Source: Prosthecobacter sp. (GTDB lineage: Bacteria > Verrucomicrobiota > Verrucomicrobiia > Verrucomicrobiales > Verrucomicrobiaceae). Taken from it: a DNA stretch of 64,000 bases. Shown here in pieces: positions 1 to 7,851 of the stretch. Both the position numbers and the translations under genes were made by a program. The notes under the pieces are model-generated. The model searched no databases and was not told the origin of the DNA. It saw nothing but the letters and a program-made list of their open reading frames with translations. Every line of letters starts with the position of its first letter. Within the stretch, counting starts at the first letter, position 1. The stretch is taken from NCBI GenBank assembly GCA_021733925.1, contig JAIPJY010000007.1:62001-126000 (forward strand). The letters run 5' to 3'.

Positions 1-376
1 TCACGATCTCATACTCGCCCGGATTGTTCTCCAAAATGGACCCTGCCAGGCATTTCCAGTGCTCATCATACGCACCCGTCTTCGCGTCCGCGTAGCTTGC
101 GCCTTGGATGATGATCGGCACATCATACACCAGCCTGCGGTCTCCGCGCTGGCCATACACCGTCTCGCTCAGCCAGTTCGCATAGCGGTAGTTCTCCCAC
201 TTCTGAAAGTCCACCGTGCACAAAATCACATCCACCTTGCGTCCCAGCCATGCCTCATAATCCAGCACTCGCTGCATGGAATTTTCACCAAACACACCCG
301 TCAAAGGCTCCGTTGCGTTGAGCTGGACAGACAAAAACAGGGCCAGAGTGGCAAAGAGAGAGGATCTGAAGGTCAT
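1..376 (-). CDS. Secreted glycoside-hydrolase-like protein, N-terminal 125 residues (cut by window edge)
   Basis: Reading on the minus strand gives an ATG at 376 followed by an open frame to the window edge. The first 22 residues (MTFRSSLF, then a leucine-rich stretch to QLNA) look like a Sec signal peptide, so the product should be exported. The following stretch contains a tryptophan- and tyrosine-rich pattern (RVLDYEAWLGRKVDVILCTV, QKWENYRYANW, a VPIIIQGASYADAKTGAYDEHW segment) that resembles the start of the TIM barrel of GH26-type mannanase-like glycoside hydrolases. That family assignment is inference from pattern only, because the catalytic glutamates lie outside the window. No gene follows on the same strand upstream for 290 bases. 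Confidence 0.6.
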   Translation of the reverse strand, partial: MTFRSSLFATLALFLSVQLNATEPLTGVFGENSMQRVLDYEAWLGRKVDVILCTVDFQKWENYRYANWLSETVYGQRGDRRLVYDVPIIIQGASYADAKTGAYDEHWKCLAGSILENNPGEYEIV

Positions 377-665
377 GAGGATGTTGATTTCAAAATTGGG
401 TGCCAGCGCGGAGAGGGTGGGCAAAGTGTTGCCGCCTGCCGAGGGAGCATCCAGGGTCACCGCGCATGATGCACAGGACCGCCCGGCGACAAAGTGAACA
501 TAAGTTTCATCAGCAAGCTCTCTGCACGCCGCAGGCCGGCCTGATGCCGGGCGTGGCCTCCAGGGCATCTTTTGAAAGAAGCGGCCGGAGTGAATGGCGC
601 TGTGCTGAGAGAAACTGCAAAGCTGGTCAATGAACGCCTGTGGGGGTGCAGGTGTCAGTATCTAT

Positions 666-815
666 ATGACTGACAAGCCCAACTTGACCCCCAAAGAGAA
701 AGAAATTCAGAGCCTCTTCGCCCGAGGCAAAACGCCCGAGACCATTGCCATCCGAATGGGCATGAAGATATCCAAAGTGCTGATGGTGATCGCGATGGTG
801 CCCAAGGTGATCTGA
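666..815 (+). CDS. Small LuxR-like helix-turn-helix protein or fragment
   Basis: A 49-codon frame starts at ATG 666. Residues 7 to 33 (LTPKEKEIQSLFARGKTPET and on) match the first helices of a LuxR C-terminal DNA-binding domain, where LTPRE-E-x-L-x-L-x-A-x-G is typical. The recognition helix end is replaced by a hydrophobic tail, so this may be a decayed remnant or a very small DNA-binding protein. There is no clear ribosome binding site. The surrounding 290 bases upstream and 430 bases downstream hold no other convincing gene. Confidence 0.35.
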   Translation: MTDKPNLTPKEKEIQSLFARGKTPETIAIRMGMKISKVLMVIAMVPKVI

Positions 816-1254
816 CGGGCAGATTGCCCCGGCAGCGGCCTCATTGACTTCAAGGTGCGCGGCAAATCAGTGATTGTCACGGCCCGTGGCATGATCGATT
901 TGAACAAGCACGTAGTCGATGGTCACGCGCGTGCCAACCTGCGCGGCATCGCCGGAGTGGTTCTCTCGCCTGTCAGCGTGCGGTGTCTATCCCTGGCCCT
1001 GCCCTTCGAAGCTCTAGGTCTGTTACAGGATGAGGAGAGGCCCAAGAAAAGACTCAACCAGCACTGGAGGGACGAATTTGTCGGCTTTTTTTGGGTCGCA
1101 GTGCATTGAACCACACGCCAAGAACCGCGCAGCCAGCACAAGGGACGGTCAGCTCTACTGGAAACCACTATGCCAAAATTGCGGTCGTTCACGACGGCAG
1201 GTACCGTATCGGACGACAATATCGCAAATTCTACAGGAGGGCATCATAGCAACC
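816..1254. other. Gene-poor stretch
   Basis: The open frames on both strands here have residue composition typical of shadows, and I see no RNA gene. The only functional-looking element is a strong Shine-Dalgarno-like AGGAGG at 1235-1240 in front of the downstream AraC-type gene. Confidence 0.4.
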
Positions 1255-2097
1255 GTGAAAACAAACCACGAACGCGCTATGAACAACACCACCGCCCATA
1301 CCTCCCCCCGCCAAAAATTCATCCTGAACCTCTCGGAGAGTGCGCTCTTCCAGCACTACCAGAAGGCCTTCCACACGCTGACCAGCCTGCCGCTGAGTCT
1401 GGAAGCCACCAAGGATGACTCCCCCATCGAAGGCATCATCACCCGCAAGGGCGTAGCCGGTGTGGTGGAAACGCAGGTCCCGGTGCGCGTGGGAAAAAAC
1501 ACCATCGCCGTCATGCTCACCGGCGCCGTGCGCCTCCAGCCAGCCAATGCCGAACACTTCGCCCCCGTAGCCAAGGCGCTGCTGGATGACGACCGCACCG
1601 CTGCAGAAATCCGCGCCGCCAAGGTGCACTTCGAACATGTGCCCGTCATGGAGCCCGCACGCTATGAGGCCGCCCTGGCCATCCTGCAGTCCTTTGCCCT
1701 CCAACTGGGAGACAGCGCGCACCGCCTGCTGTTTGCCACCGCCACGCATGAGCCCGAAGCCGTGCGCAATGCCAAGGTCTTCATCCACGACCATCTGGCA
1801 GAGCCGATGTCCCTCGAAGCCGTCGCCAGCGCGGTGAACGTCAGCCCCTTCCATTTCTGCAAGCTCTTCAAGCGCTCCACCGGCCTGACCTTCACGGACT
1901 TCGTGAACCGCGCCCGAGTGGAAAAGGCCAAGCGCATGCTCATGAAGCCCGCCGCCCGCATCACCGAAGTGGCCTACGACGTCGGCTTCCAGAGCCTCTC
2001 CCACTTCAACCGCAGCTTCCGCCGCATCGCCGATGAATCCCCCACGGAATTCCGCAGCCGCATGAAGCACGGTGGCCCGGCCCTGATGGCCGCATAA
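1255..2097 (+). CDS. AraC-family transcriptional regulator with PocR-like sensor domain
   Basis: The C-terminal about 100 residues form a classic AraC/XylS double helix-turn-helix: the first helix-turn-helix around AEPMSLEAVASAVNVSPFHF with KLFKRSTGLTF, the second around ITEVAYDVGFQSLSHFNRSF with RRIADESPTEFR. The N-terminal half (SALFQHYQKAFHTLTSLPLS, then a PVRVGKNTIAVMLTGAV segment) resembles PocR-type ligand-binding domains. The usual PocR cysteines are absent, so any ligand or metal sensing has changed. I chose GTG 1255 because AGGAGG lies at 1235-1240, although the 14-base spacing is long; ATG 1279 is the alternative. The target genes are unknown. The gene is followed by a strong terminator. 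Confidence 0.85.
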   Translation: MKTNHERAMNNTTAHTSPRQKFILNLSESALFQHYQKAFHTLTSLPLSLEATKDDSPIEGIITRKGVAGVVETQVPVRVGKNTIAVMLTGAVRLQPANAEHFAPVAKALLDDDRTAAEIRAAKVHFEHVPVMEPARYEAALAILQSFALQLGDSAHRLLFATATHEPEAVRNAKVFIHDHLAEPMSLEAVASAVNVSPFHFCKLFKRSTGLTFTDFVNRARVEKAKRMLMKPAARITEVAYDVGFQSLSHFNRSFRRIADESPTEFRSRMKHGGPALMAA

Positions 2098-2143
2098 ACT
2101 TTGTCGCCATGTGCACCGCACTGCGGTGTTTCGACGACAATTG

Positions 2144-2193
2144 CCCCGGAGAGGACGCCTGAGCGCGTTGGGCCATCCTTTCCGGGGTTTTTT
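2144..2193 (+). terminator. Rho-independent terminator after the AraC-type gene
   Basis: A 12-bp stem is formed by CCCCGGAGAGGA (2144-2155) and TCCTTTCCGGGG (2176-2187) with one G-T wobble, followed directly by six T residues (2188-2193). It lies 47 bases after the stop codon at 2097. Confidence 0.75.
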
Positions 2194-2212
2194 GTGCCCC
2201 GGCGCAGCCACT

Positions 2213-2250
2213 TCAACAATCAACAATCGCCACTCATCAATCGTCAATCG
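2213..2250. repeat. Short CAAT/TCAA-rich tandem repeat, intergenic
   Basis: The motif TCAACAATC/TCAATCG recurs several times in 38 bases between the AraC terminator and the oxidoreductase gene. The same vocabulary occurs at 62348-62387. The remainder of the 343-base intergenic region (2098-2440) holds no gene I can support. Confidence 0.5.
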
Positions 2251-2440
2251 CTCCCACCCAGCGCAGCCGAAGTCTCCATGGATTGACGATTGTCGAACAT
2301 TCGATTTTTGATTTTCGAGGTTTTCCAGCCCCCTGCCCGTCCTGCGCAGATGCACTTGACCCCCCGCCCCCTCTGCGCACACTCATTTCCCAATCTTCCC
2401 AACCCCGAACCGAGAACCTTACAACCCCGAACACTTGTTT

Positions 2441-3667
2441 ATGAGCCGGAAAATTCGTTATGGCATGATCGGCGGCGGACGCGGCGCCTTCATTGGCGGC
2501 GTCCATCGCATCGCAGCATCGATCGATCAGCAGATTGAACTCGTCTGCGGCGCTTTTTCCTCCGACCCCCAGCGCTCCAAGGACAGCGGCGCGGACTTCT
2601 TCCTGCCAGCCGAGCGCTGCTACACCAACTACGAAGAGATGATCCGCACCGAGGCCGCGCTGCCTGCGGACAGGCGCATGGACTTCGTCTCCATCGTCAC
2701 CCCGAACCACCTCCACTTCCCCGCCGCCAAAGCCGCGCTGGAGGCCGGCTTCCACGTTCTCTCCGACAAGCCCGCCACCTTCAACCTCGCCCAGGCCAAG
2801 GAGCTGGCGGAGATCGTCAAGACCAGCGGCAAGCTCTACGGCGTCACTTACAACTACACCGGCTACCCGCTCATGCGCCAGGCCCGGCAGATGATCGAAG
2901 AAGGCAAGCTCGGCGAGATCCGCAAAGTCGTCGTCGAATACCCGCAGGGCTGGCTGGCCACCATGCTGGAAAACACCGGGCAAAAGCAGGCCTCCTGGCG
3001 CGTGGACCCCGCCATCTGCGGCGCCGCCGGCTGCATGGGAGACATCGGCACACACGCCATCAACCTCGCCGAATACGTCACCGGATTGCACATCAAGGAA
3101 CTCGCCGCCGACCTCACCATCTTCCTGGCCAAGGAAGGCCGCCGTCTGGAGGACGATGGCAACGTGCTGCTGCGCTTCACCAACGGCGCCAAGGGCGTGC
3201 TGCACTCCAGCCAGATCAGCATCGGCTGTGAAAACAACCTCAGCCTCCGCGTCTATGGCTCCCTGGGCGGCATCGAGTGGTCCCAGCTGGATCCGAACAC
3301 GATGATCGTCACCTCCCTGGACAAGCCCAAGCAGATCTACCGCACCAGCATGGGCTACCTCGGCAGCGCCGCCGCCGCCTGCTCACGCACACCCTCCGGC
3401 CATCCCGAAGGCTACCTGGAAGGCTTCGCGAACATCTACAAAAACTTCGCCAACCACGTCCGCGCCGTGAGCGCCGGCACCGCGCCCAACCCGCTGGACA
3501 TGGACTACCCGACCATCGAAGAAGGCGTGGCCGGCATGGCCTTCATCGAAGCCGTCGTCGCCTCCTCCGCCAACAACGCCGCCTGGACCCCTCTGGACTA
3601 CACCCCCACCACCCGCGCAAAGTACGGCGACGCCACGCTGACGAGCGATCGCGGCGGTCTGGCGTAG
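2441..3667 (+). CDS. Gfo/Idh/MocA family oxidoreductase
   Basis: A 408-residue NAD(P)-dependent dehydrogenase-like protein. The N-terminus carries the dinucleotide-binding glycine-rich loop (YGMIGGGRGAFIGGVHR). A conserved SDKPATFNLAQA segment holds the EKP-like lysine typical of Gfo/Idh/MocA enzymes, here DKP. The substrate-binding half contains a GDIGTHAINLAEYVTG segment with the histidine usual in this family. There is no obvious signal peptide or Tat motif, so the enzyme is probably cytoplasmic and acts on a sugar or cyclitol derivative. The substrate cannot be told from sequence. ATG 2441 aligns with the family start; an in-frame TTG six bases upstream is less likely. A second, distant family member lies on the opposite strand at 4490-5572. 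Confidence 0.9.
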   Translation: MSRKIRYGMIGGGRGAFIGGVHRIAASIDQQIELVCGAFSSDPQRSKDSGADFFLPAERCYTNYEEMIRTEAALPADRRMDFVSIVTPNHLHFPAAKAALEAGFHVLSDKPATFNLAQAKELAEIVKTSGKLYGVTYNYTGYPLMRQARQMIEEGKLGEIRKVVVEYPQGWLATMLENTGQKQASWRVDPAICGAAGCMGDIGTHAINLAEYVTGLHIKELAADLTIFLAKEGRRLEDDGNVLLRFTNGAKGVLHSSQISIGCENNLSLRVYGSLGGIEWSQLDPNTMIVTSLDKPKQIYRTSMGYLGSAAAACSRTPSGHPEGYLEGFANIYKNFANHVRAVSAGTAPNPLDMDYPTIEEGVAGMAFIEAVVASSANNAAWTPLDYTPTTRAKYGDATLTSDRGGLA

Positions 3668-3727
3668 GGGGAGGAGTGGTCATATCCTGCACTTGGCAGC
3701 TACGTCTCACTGAGGTATGGTTTGCCC

Positions 3728-3976
3728 ATGTCCACGCTCACCCTCGAACTCGACAGCGCGCTGGCGCACTCGCTGGAGGAGTCCGCGCGCCGCGAGCACA
3801 AACCCGTGGCCGCATGGGCGCGCGAGCGCCTGCACATCGCGGCCATGGAAACCGAAGCGGAAGCCAACGGCTATCCGCCCGGCTGGCTCAAGCTCTTCGG
3901 CAGCATCGACGATGACACGTTTACCGCACCTGCGCGCGAAGCCACGAAGCCAGCTGCATTGCTGGATGATGCCTGA
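3728..3976 (+). CDS. VapB-like antitoxin (putative)
   Basis: An 82-residue acidic, alanine-rich protein that begins MSTLTLELDSALAHSLEESA, a pattern like the ribbon-helix-helix or short-helix N-termini of antitoxins paired with PIN toxins. The C-terminal half, including PPGWLKLFGS, is the kind of extended tail that wraps the toxin. The frame ends 15 bases before the ATG of the PIN-domain gene, which gives the standard antitoxin-toxin order. A GAGG lies roughly ten bases upstream of the ATG. Function is inferred mostly from position. Confidence 0.7.
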   Translation: MSTLTLELDSALAHSLEESARREHKPVAAWARERLHIAAMETEAEANGYPPGWLKLFGSIDDDTFTAPAREATKPAALLDDA

Positions 3977-3991
3977 TCCTTTGCTGCGACG

Positions 3992-4393
3992 ATGGCCTAC
4001 TGCCTCGGCACCAACACCATCGTCTTTTGCTTGCGTGGCAAGTCGGCGAAAGCCATGAACCGCCTTCGCACCGCATCGGCAAGCGATGTGCGAGTGCCCA
4101 TGCAGGTTTTGGCCGAGCTCCGCCTCGGAGCTGCAAAAAGCGCCAAGCCCATTCAGAACAGACAGTTGGTTGACGCCTTCGTGAAACCTTATGCCGTTCT
4201 GTGGCCTGATGACCATATAATCGAGCAATACATTTCCATCCGCTGCTCACTCGAAGCCATCGGCAGGAACATCGGTGAAGCCGACCTATGGATTGCGGCC
4301 ACCGCACGCGCAAACAACGATGTCATCGTGACCAACAACACCGATGAGTTCGCACGCGTACCCGGTCTGGTGGTTGAAGATTGGAGTGTCTGA
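3992..4393 (+). CDS. VapC-like PIN-domain protein with altered active site
   Basis: A 133-residue PIN domain. VapC toxins are ribonucleases that cut specific RNAs with a cluster of four acidic residues. The family N-terminus is normally LLDTN; here it reads YCLGTN, so the first catalytic Asp is Gly at residue 6 (GGC codon in place of GAC or GAT). The other family landmarks are present: LAEL with the conserved Glu near residue 43, the EADLWIAATA segment, and TNNTDEF near the end followed by VPGLVVEDW. Fold and pairing are clear, but nuclease activity is doubtful. The gene follows its antitoxin by 15 bases and is followed by a hairpin. Confidence 0.85.
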   Translation: MAYCLGTNTIVFCLRGKSAKAMNRLRTASASDVRVPMQVLAELRLGAAKSAKPIQNRQLVDAFVKPYAVLWPDDHIIEQYISIRCSLEAIGRNIGEADLWIAATARANNDVIVTNNTDEFARVPGLVVEDWSV

Positions 4394-4435
4394 CAATCTA
4401 CTAAAATAATACCGACCTGCCCTCTTTAGACAAAA

Positions 4436-4467
4436 CGGGGAGAACAAGCCCGCGCCCGTTCTCCCCG
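4436..4467. terminator. Convergent, bidirectional hairpin between vapC-like and oxidoreductase genes
   Basis: A perfect 10-bp inverted repeat, CGGGGAGAAC (4436-4445) and GTTCTCCCCG (4458-4467), with a 12-base loop. It sits between two genes that converge on it. A run of A precedes it on the plus strand, giving T residues when read on the minus strand; the plus-strand exit has only CTT. Confidence 0.6.
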
Positions 4468-4489
4468 CTTCGACAAATCACTCAACCCC

Positions 4490-5572
4490 TCAAATCGTCA
4501 CCGGCTTCCCAGTCTTCGCGGATTCATAGACCGCGTCGATCACCTGCATCAGCCGCAGGGCCTGCTCGGGCGTGTTCAGCGGCTCGGCCTTGCCATCAAG
4601 AAACTCGATGAAGTTCGCGGCGGAGCCGATCCGGCCCATGTCCTCGCAGGGCAGGCAGATGACTTTGCGGTCCACGCTGTGGCCGCCTTCCTGGATGTAA
4701 AGCTCAGCGGAATCGATGGCAGTGTTGTCAAACCCGTCAATGGCGAAGAGACGCTCCACCTTGCCACCGGCCTTGGTGCCCTGGAAGACCACGGACACTT
4801 CCTCGCGCTTGATCATTTCAGCCCACGAGACCTGGAGGGACATGACCTGACCCGTCTTGAACATCACAAAGCCATGCGCCGCATTCTCCACGTCTGTGGT
4901 GCCGCCCACCCGGTCAGGGATGCCCCAGGGGCCCTTGAACTGCTTGTCATGGATGAAGTCCGTGAAGGTCTGTCCCATCACGTAGGCAGGCTCAGGATAG
5001 CCCATGAAGTACATGGCCAGATCCACCATGTGCAGCAGATCCACCAGCGCTCCACCGCCGGCGAGCTCCTTGGTGGTGAACCAGCCGCCGAAGCCCGGAA
5101 TGCCAGTGCGGCGAATCCACTTCGCCTGCGCGGAGTTGATCGTGCCGACCACGCCCTGGTCGATGTAAGCCTTCATCGCGAGCGATTCAGGCCGGGCGCG
5201 GTTGTTGAAATTGAAGAGCACATGCTTGCCGGCCTTTTCGGCGGCATCGATGATTTCCTGCACTTCTGCAGCATTCAGAGCCGGCGGCTTTTCGCAGAAG
5301 ACGTGCTTGCCGGCGGAGAGGCACTGAATCGCCAGGGGTTTGTGGAATTTGTTCGGCACAATGACGCTGATGGCATCGAGTTCCGGGCTTCCTGCCAGCA
5401 TGGCTTCAACGGATTCATACGCCTTGGCGATGCCGTACTTCTCCGCTGCCTTGGCGGCGGCTCCGGGAGCCGCATCGGCCACGGCCACGAGTTCCGCTCC
5501 TGCCTGGCGGAATCCCGCCGAGTGATACTGCAACATGCCGCCTGCTCCGATGACTCCGACTTTGATGGCCAT
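4490..5572 (-). CDS. Gfo/Idh/MocA family oxidoreductase
   Basis: A 360-residue dehydrogenase-like protein starting MAIKVGVIGAGGMLQYHSAG, a typical Rossmann glycine loop. The catalytic-region lysine lies in the CEKPPALNAAEVQEIIDAA segment (EKP motif). A GGGALVDLLHMVDLAMYFMG segment carries the family Asp/His region. The protein is not closely similar to the one at 2441-3667. The start was placed at the ATG at 5572 because the Rossmann strand begins there; the upstream in-frame extension lacks family character. The substrate is unknown, most likely a sugar acid or inositol-type compound. Confidence 0.9.
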   Translation of the reverse strand: MAIKVGVIGAGGMLQYHSAGFRQAGAELVAVADAAPGAAAKAAEKYGIAKAYESVEAMLAGSPELDAISVIVPNKFHKPLAIQCLSAGKHVFCEKPPALNAAEVQEIIDAAEKAGKHVLFNFNNRARPESLAMKAYIDQGVVGTINSAQAKWIRRTGIPGFGGWFTTKELAGGGALVDLLHMVDLAMYFMGYPEPAYVMGQTFTDFIHDKQFKGPWGIPDRVGGTTDVENAAHGFVMFKTGQVMSLQVSWAEMIKREEVSVVFQGTKAGGKVERLFAIDGFDNTAIDSAELYIQEGGHSVDRKVICLPCEDMGRIGSAANFIEFLDGKAEPLNTPEQALRLMQVIDAVYESAKTGKPVTI

Positions 5573-5805
5573 AAAAAATGTGTGCGTTAAGGGGTTGGTG
5601 AATTTTGACTGAGGCCCGCGAGAATGGAGATTCCCCGGCACCGAGTCAAGATTTGAAAACGGCACCTGCACGCTGGCTCATTTTCCCCGTCGAATGGTTT
5701 TGCGGCTTCGCCTTTTGACTGTCATCCTGAGCGTCGGGTGAGAAAACCCGAACCGGGGCCGCGAATCGATTGACGCCTCGGCCGAACAGAACCAAACGCA
5801 ATCCA

Positions 5806-6438
5806 GTGAACTCAGACGAAGAGCCACCCATCTCTGGCGCGCCAGTGCCCGAAGGCAGGCTCTTTGCTCTGTTTAAGCAAGTCCTCGGCAGTTACTCAGT
5901 TCTCAAGCCAGTGGATTATGTGCATTTGCTGTCGATTGCGCGCTTCAAAAGACTCCCAAAAGGCGAGTTCATCATCAAGGCAGGCGAGTACCATTACGAC
6001 ATCATCATTGTTTTGAAGGGGTTGCTGAGAAACTACATTCTCGATGAGGCCGGGGAGGAGCGAACGATGCTCTTTGTGCCCGAAAGGAAAAATGCCGGCT
6101 CCTACCGCACCGTGCTGCGGGATCAGCCCTCGGTGGAAAACGTTCTGGCGCTGGAGGATTCATGGATCGTCGCCACCGATTTCCGCGAGTTCGAGAGGCT
6201 TGCCCAAAGCAGCCCTTCCCTGCGGCATTACCAAAACCTTTTATTGAAGGAGCTCCTGGCTTCGACGGTGGACCAGGTGTGGTCGCATGTGGGTTTGAGC
6301 CCCGAGCAGCGCTACCTCGAGTTTTGCCGGAATTTCCCCAAGCTGGCGCAACGCGTGACGCAAAAGGACCTGGCCTCCTACCTCGGCATCACGCCCACGT
6401 CGCTCTCGCGCATCAGGGCGCGCATTGCACAGTCCTGA
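5806..6438 (+). CDS. Crp/Fnr-family transcriptional regulator
   Basis: About 210 residues. The N-terminal half has a cyclic-nucleotide-binding jelly-roll pattern (RLPKGEFIIKAGEYHYDIII followed by a VLKGLLRNYILDEAGEERTM segment). The C-terminal half ends with a winged helix in which KDLASYLGITPTSLSRIRAR is the recognition motif. The family usually has an effector arginine or an Fnr cysteine cluster; I see neither a CxxC cluster nor the classical cAMP pocket, so the signal is unknown. The start is uncertain: GTG 5806 is used here, and an in-frame TTG at 5770 would add 12 residues. No target is evident beside it. Confidence 0.85.
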   Translation: MNSDEEPPISGAPVPEGRLFALFKQVLGSYSVLKPVDYVHLLSIARFKRLPKGEFIIKAGEYHYDIIIVLKGLLRNYILDEAGEERTMLFVPERKNAGSYRTVLRDQPSVENVLALEDSWIVATDFREFERLAQSSPSLRHYQNLLLKELLASTVDQVWSHVGLSPEQRYLEFCRNFPKLAQRVTQKDLASYLGITPTSLSRIRARIAQS

Positions 6439-6660
6439 CCATCTCCCGTCCCGGCCAAGTTGCCTTCAAGCAACTATCTGGAGTTTGCTTCCGCAAGCGC
6501 CGCCGAGCGTCCCTGAGCTTCCCATTTGGTCTTGGACTTTGCGAACTGCTATCCCCCGGTGTCAGCACTTCGGAGGCAGCGCCCCACTTCCCCATCGCAG
6601 GTCTCATTTGCTTTTGCGGCAACACGCTCCACCGCTCCGCGCTCGAGATTCAGATTTCGA

Positions 6661-6672
6661 CATTCGTCATTT
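6661..6672 (+). repeat. Dispersed CATTCGTCATTT repeat, copy 1
   Basis: The 12-mer lies in the 274-base region 6439-6712, which contains no gene I can support. The same word occurs at 7794-7809 in tandem and inverted at 9224-9235. Confidence 0.6.
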
Positions 6673-6712
6673 GAGCGCTTCTTTTGCCCAGTTGCACACC
6701 CACCTCGACCTC

Positions 6713-7204
6713 ATGCCTGTAACCACACGCCCCGCCACGCTCGCCGACCTCCCGGCCATCAACGCCATTTACAATCACTACGTCGAGCATAGCACCTGCA
6801 CCTATCAAACCGTGCCCAGCACCGCACAAGAACGCCGCGACTGGTTTGACGCCCACGGCCCCGAGCACCCTGTGATCGTGGCCGAAGAAGATGGGATCGT
6901 CATCGGCTGGGGCTCGCTCAGCCGTTTTCATCCGCGCCAGGCCTACTGCCACAGCGTCGAGGACTCCATCTACCTTCATCACGCACATCAAGGCAAAGGC
7001 CTCGGCAGCCTGCTGCTCGGAGAGCTCCTCACACTCGCCAAACAAATCGGCCATCACACCGTCCTCGGCGGCATCGATGCCGATCAGTCCGGCAGCATCG
7101 CCCTGCACGCCAAATTCGGCTTCGTCAAAGTCTCCCACCTCAAAGAAGTCGGCCACAAGCACGGCCGCTGGCTCGACGTGCTGTGGATGCAGAAGATGCT
7201 GTAA
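6713..7204 (+). CDS. GNAT N-acetyltransferase, phosphinothricin-acetyltransferase type
   Basis: A 163-residue protein. It starts with RPATLADLPAINAIYNHYVE, the family's typical first helix, followed by TYQTVPSTAQERRDWFDAHG. The acetyl-CoA-binding motif A is seen as HHAHQGKGLGSLLLGELL (QxxGxG type). A C-terminal ADQSGSIALHAKFGFVKVSH segment is typical of the PAT/Bar branch, which acetylates the amino group of phosphinothricin, methionine derivatives or related small amines. The true substrate is unknown. ATG 6713 fits the family length. The upstream frame extension is intergenic repeat sequence. Confidence 0.88.
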   Translation: MPVTTRPATLADLPAINAIYNHYVEHSTCTYQTVPSTAQERRDWFDAHGPEHPVIVAEEDGIVIGWGSLSRFHPRQAYCHSVEDSIYLHHAHQGKGLGSLLLGELLTLAKQIGHHTVLGGIDADQSGSIALHAKFGFVKVSHLKEVGHKHGRWLDVLWMQKML

Positions 7205-7249
7205 CAAAGTTGCCCAGTTGCGCCGCAACTGGAGCCTTCCCAGGCTCTT

Positions 7250-7609
7250 GTGCCATCGGTGGCGCTCGACTATTCTTCACCCGTGATCCACTCACCGCCA
7301 GCAACGCTCGACCTGCCTTCGCTCAGCGCGGCTGTTCGTTCAGTATGTGTGCGTCACGCTGTCGCTCGGATGGAGTTGTTCGGTTCGCGTGCAAGTGAAC
7401 AGGCACACGACGGCAGCGACTACGACTTCTTGGTCACCTTCCCCCCGCAATCGAATGCCGGCCTGCTAGAGATGGGCGGCCTGAAGGAAGACCTTGAACA
7501 ACAGCTTGGACATCGCGTTGATCTTCTCAGTCGCGCCGCCGTTGAGCGCAGCCGCAATCCCTTCCGCCGCCGCTCCATCCTCGCCGCGCCCGTCACTGAG
7601 TACGTGTAA
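7250..7609 (+). CDS. MNT-type nucleotidyltransferase domain protein
   Basis: A protein of up to 119 residues with the nucleotidyltransferase signature: MELFGSRASEQAHDGSDYDF, where GSR plus the DxD-like SDYD bind metal and nucleotide. The following segment LEMGGLKEDLEQQLGHRVDL is typical of the MNT/MntA family. MNT proteins often pair with HEPN RNase toxins and silence them by adding nucleotides, but no HEPN gene lies next to this one. The start is uncertain: GTG 7250, GTG 7259 and GTG 7283 are all in frame, and no Shine-Dalgarno decides. It may be a solitary remnant of a toxin-antitoxin pair. Confidence 0.75.
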   Translation: MPSVALDYSSPVIHSPPATLDLPSLSAAVRSVCVRHAVARMELFGSRASEQAHDGSDYDFLVTFPPQSNAGLLEMGGLKEDLEQQLGHRVDLLSRAAVERSRNPFRRRSILAAPVTEYV

Positions 7610-7680
7610 CAGCGTTCGACAGAACGTGATCGGACAGGGTGCTTGCAGTTATACCCTGCGCTCTCGATTCCCCCCTCCAA

Positions 7681-7714
7681 TTTTCAATTCTTAGTTTTCA
7701 GTTCGCAGTTTTCA
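7681..7714. repeat. 14-bp tandem repeat, about 2.5 copies
   Basis: The word TTTTCA recurs at 7681, 7695 and 7709 with a 14-base period (unit TTTTCARTTCNYAG). It lies in the 242-base gap between the nucleotidyltransferase and DUF1501 genes, which otherwise holds only the CATTCGT tandem at 7794-7809. Confidence 0.6.
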
Positions 7715-7793
7715 GTCCTTCCATCCCACATCACCCCACGAACACGCCATGATCGAGGATGAGTAGAAGAACGAGGACGAACCCACAGCCCCG

Positions 7794-7809
7794 CATTCGT
7801 CATTCGTCA
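7794..7809 (+). repeat. Dispersed CATTCGTCATT repeat, copy 2 (tandem)
   Basis: CATTCGT is repeated twice in tandem and followed by CA. It matches the copy at 6661-6672 and the inverted copy at 9224-9235. Confidence 0.6.
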
Positions 7810-7851
7810 CCCCACCCGCTAGAACCGCCCTCGTCCCAACGTCTTCACGCC

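Noticed and set aside
923-1219. 98-codon minus-strand frame upstream of the AraC-type gene
   Set aside because: No family pattern, no start signal, and cysteine/arginine-rich shadow composition.
1231-2382. Long minus-strand frame over the AraC-type gene (383 codons)
   Set aside because: It is a high-GC shadow; the plus-strand frame has clear AraC motifs.
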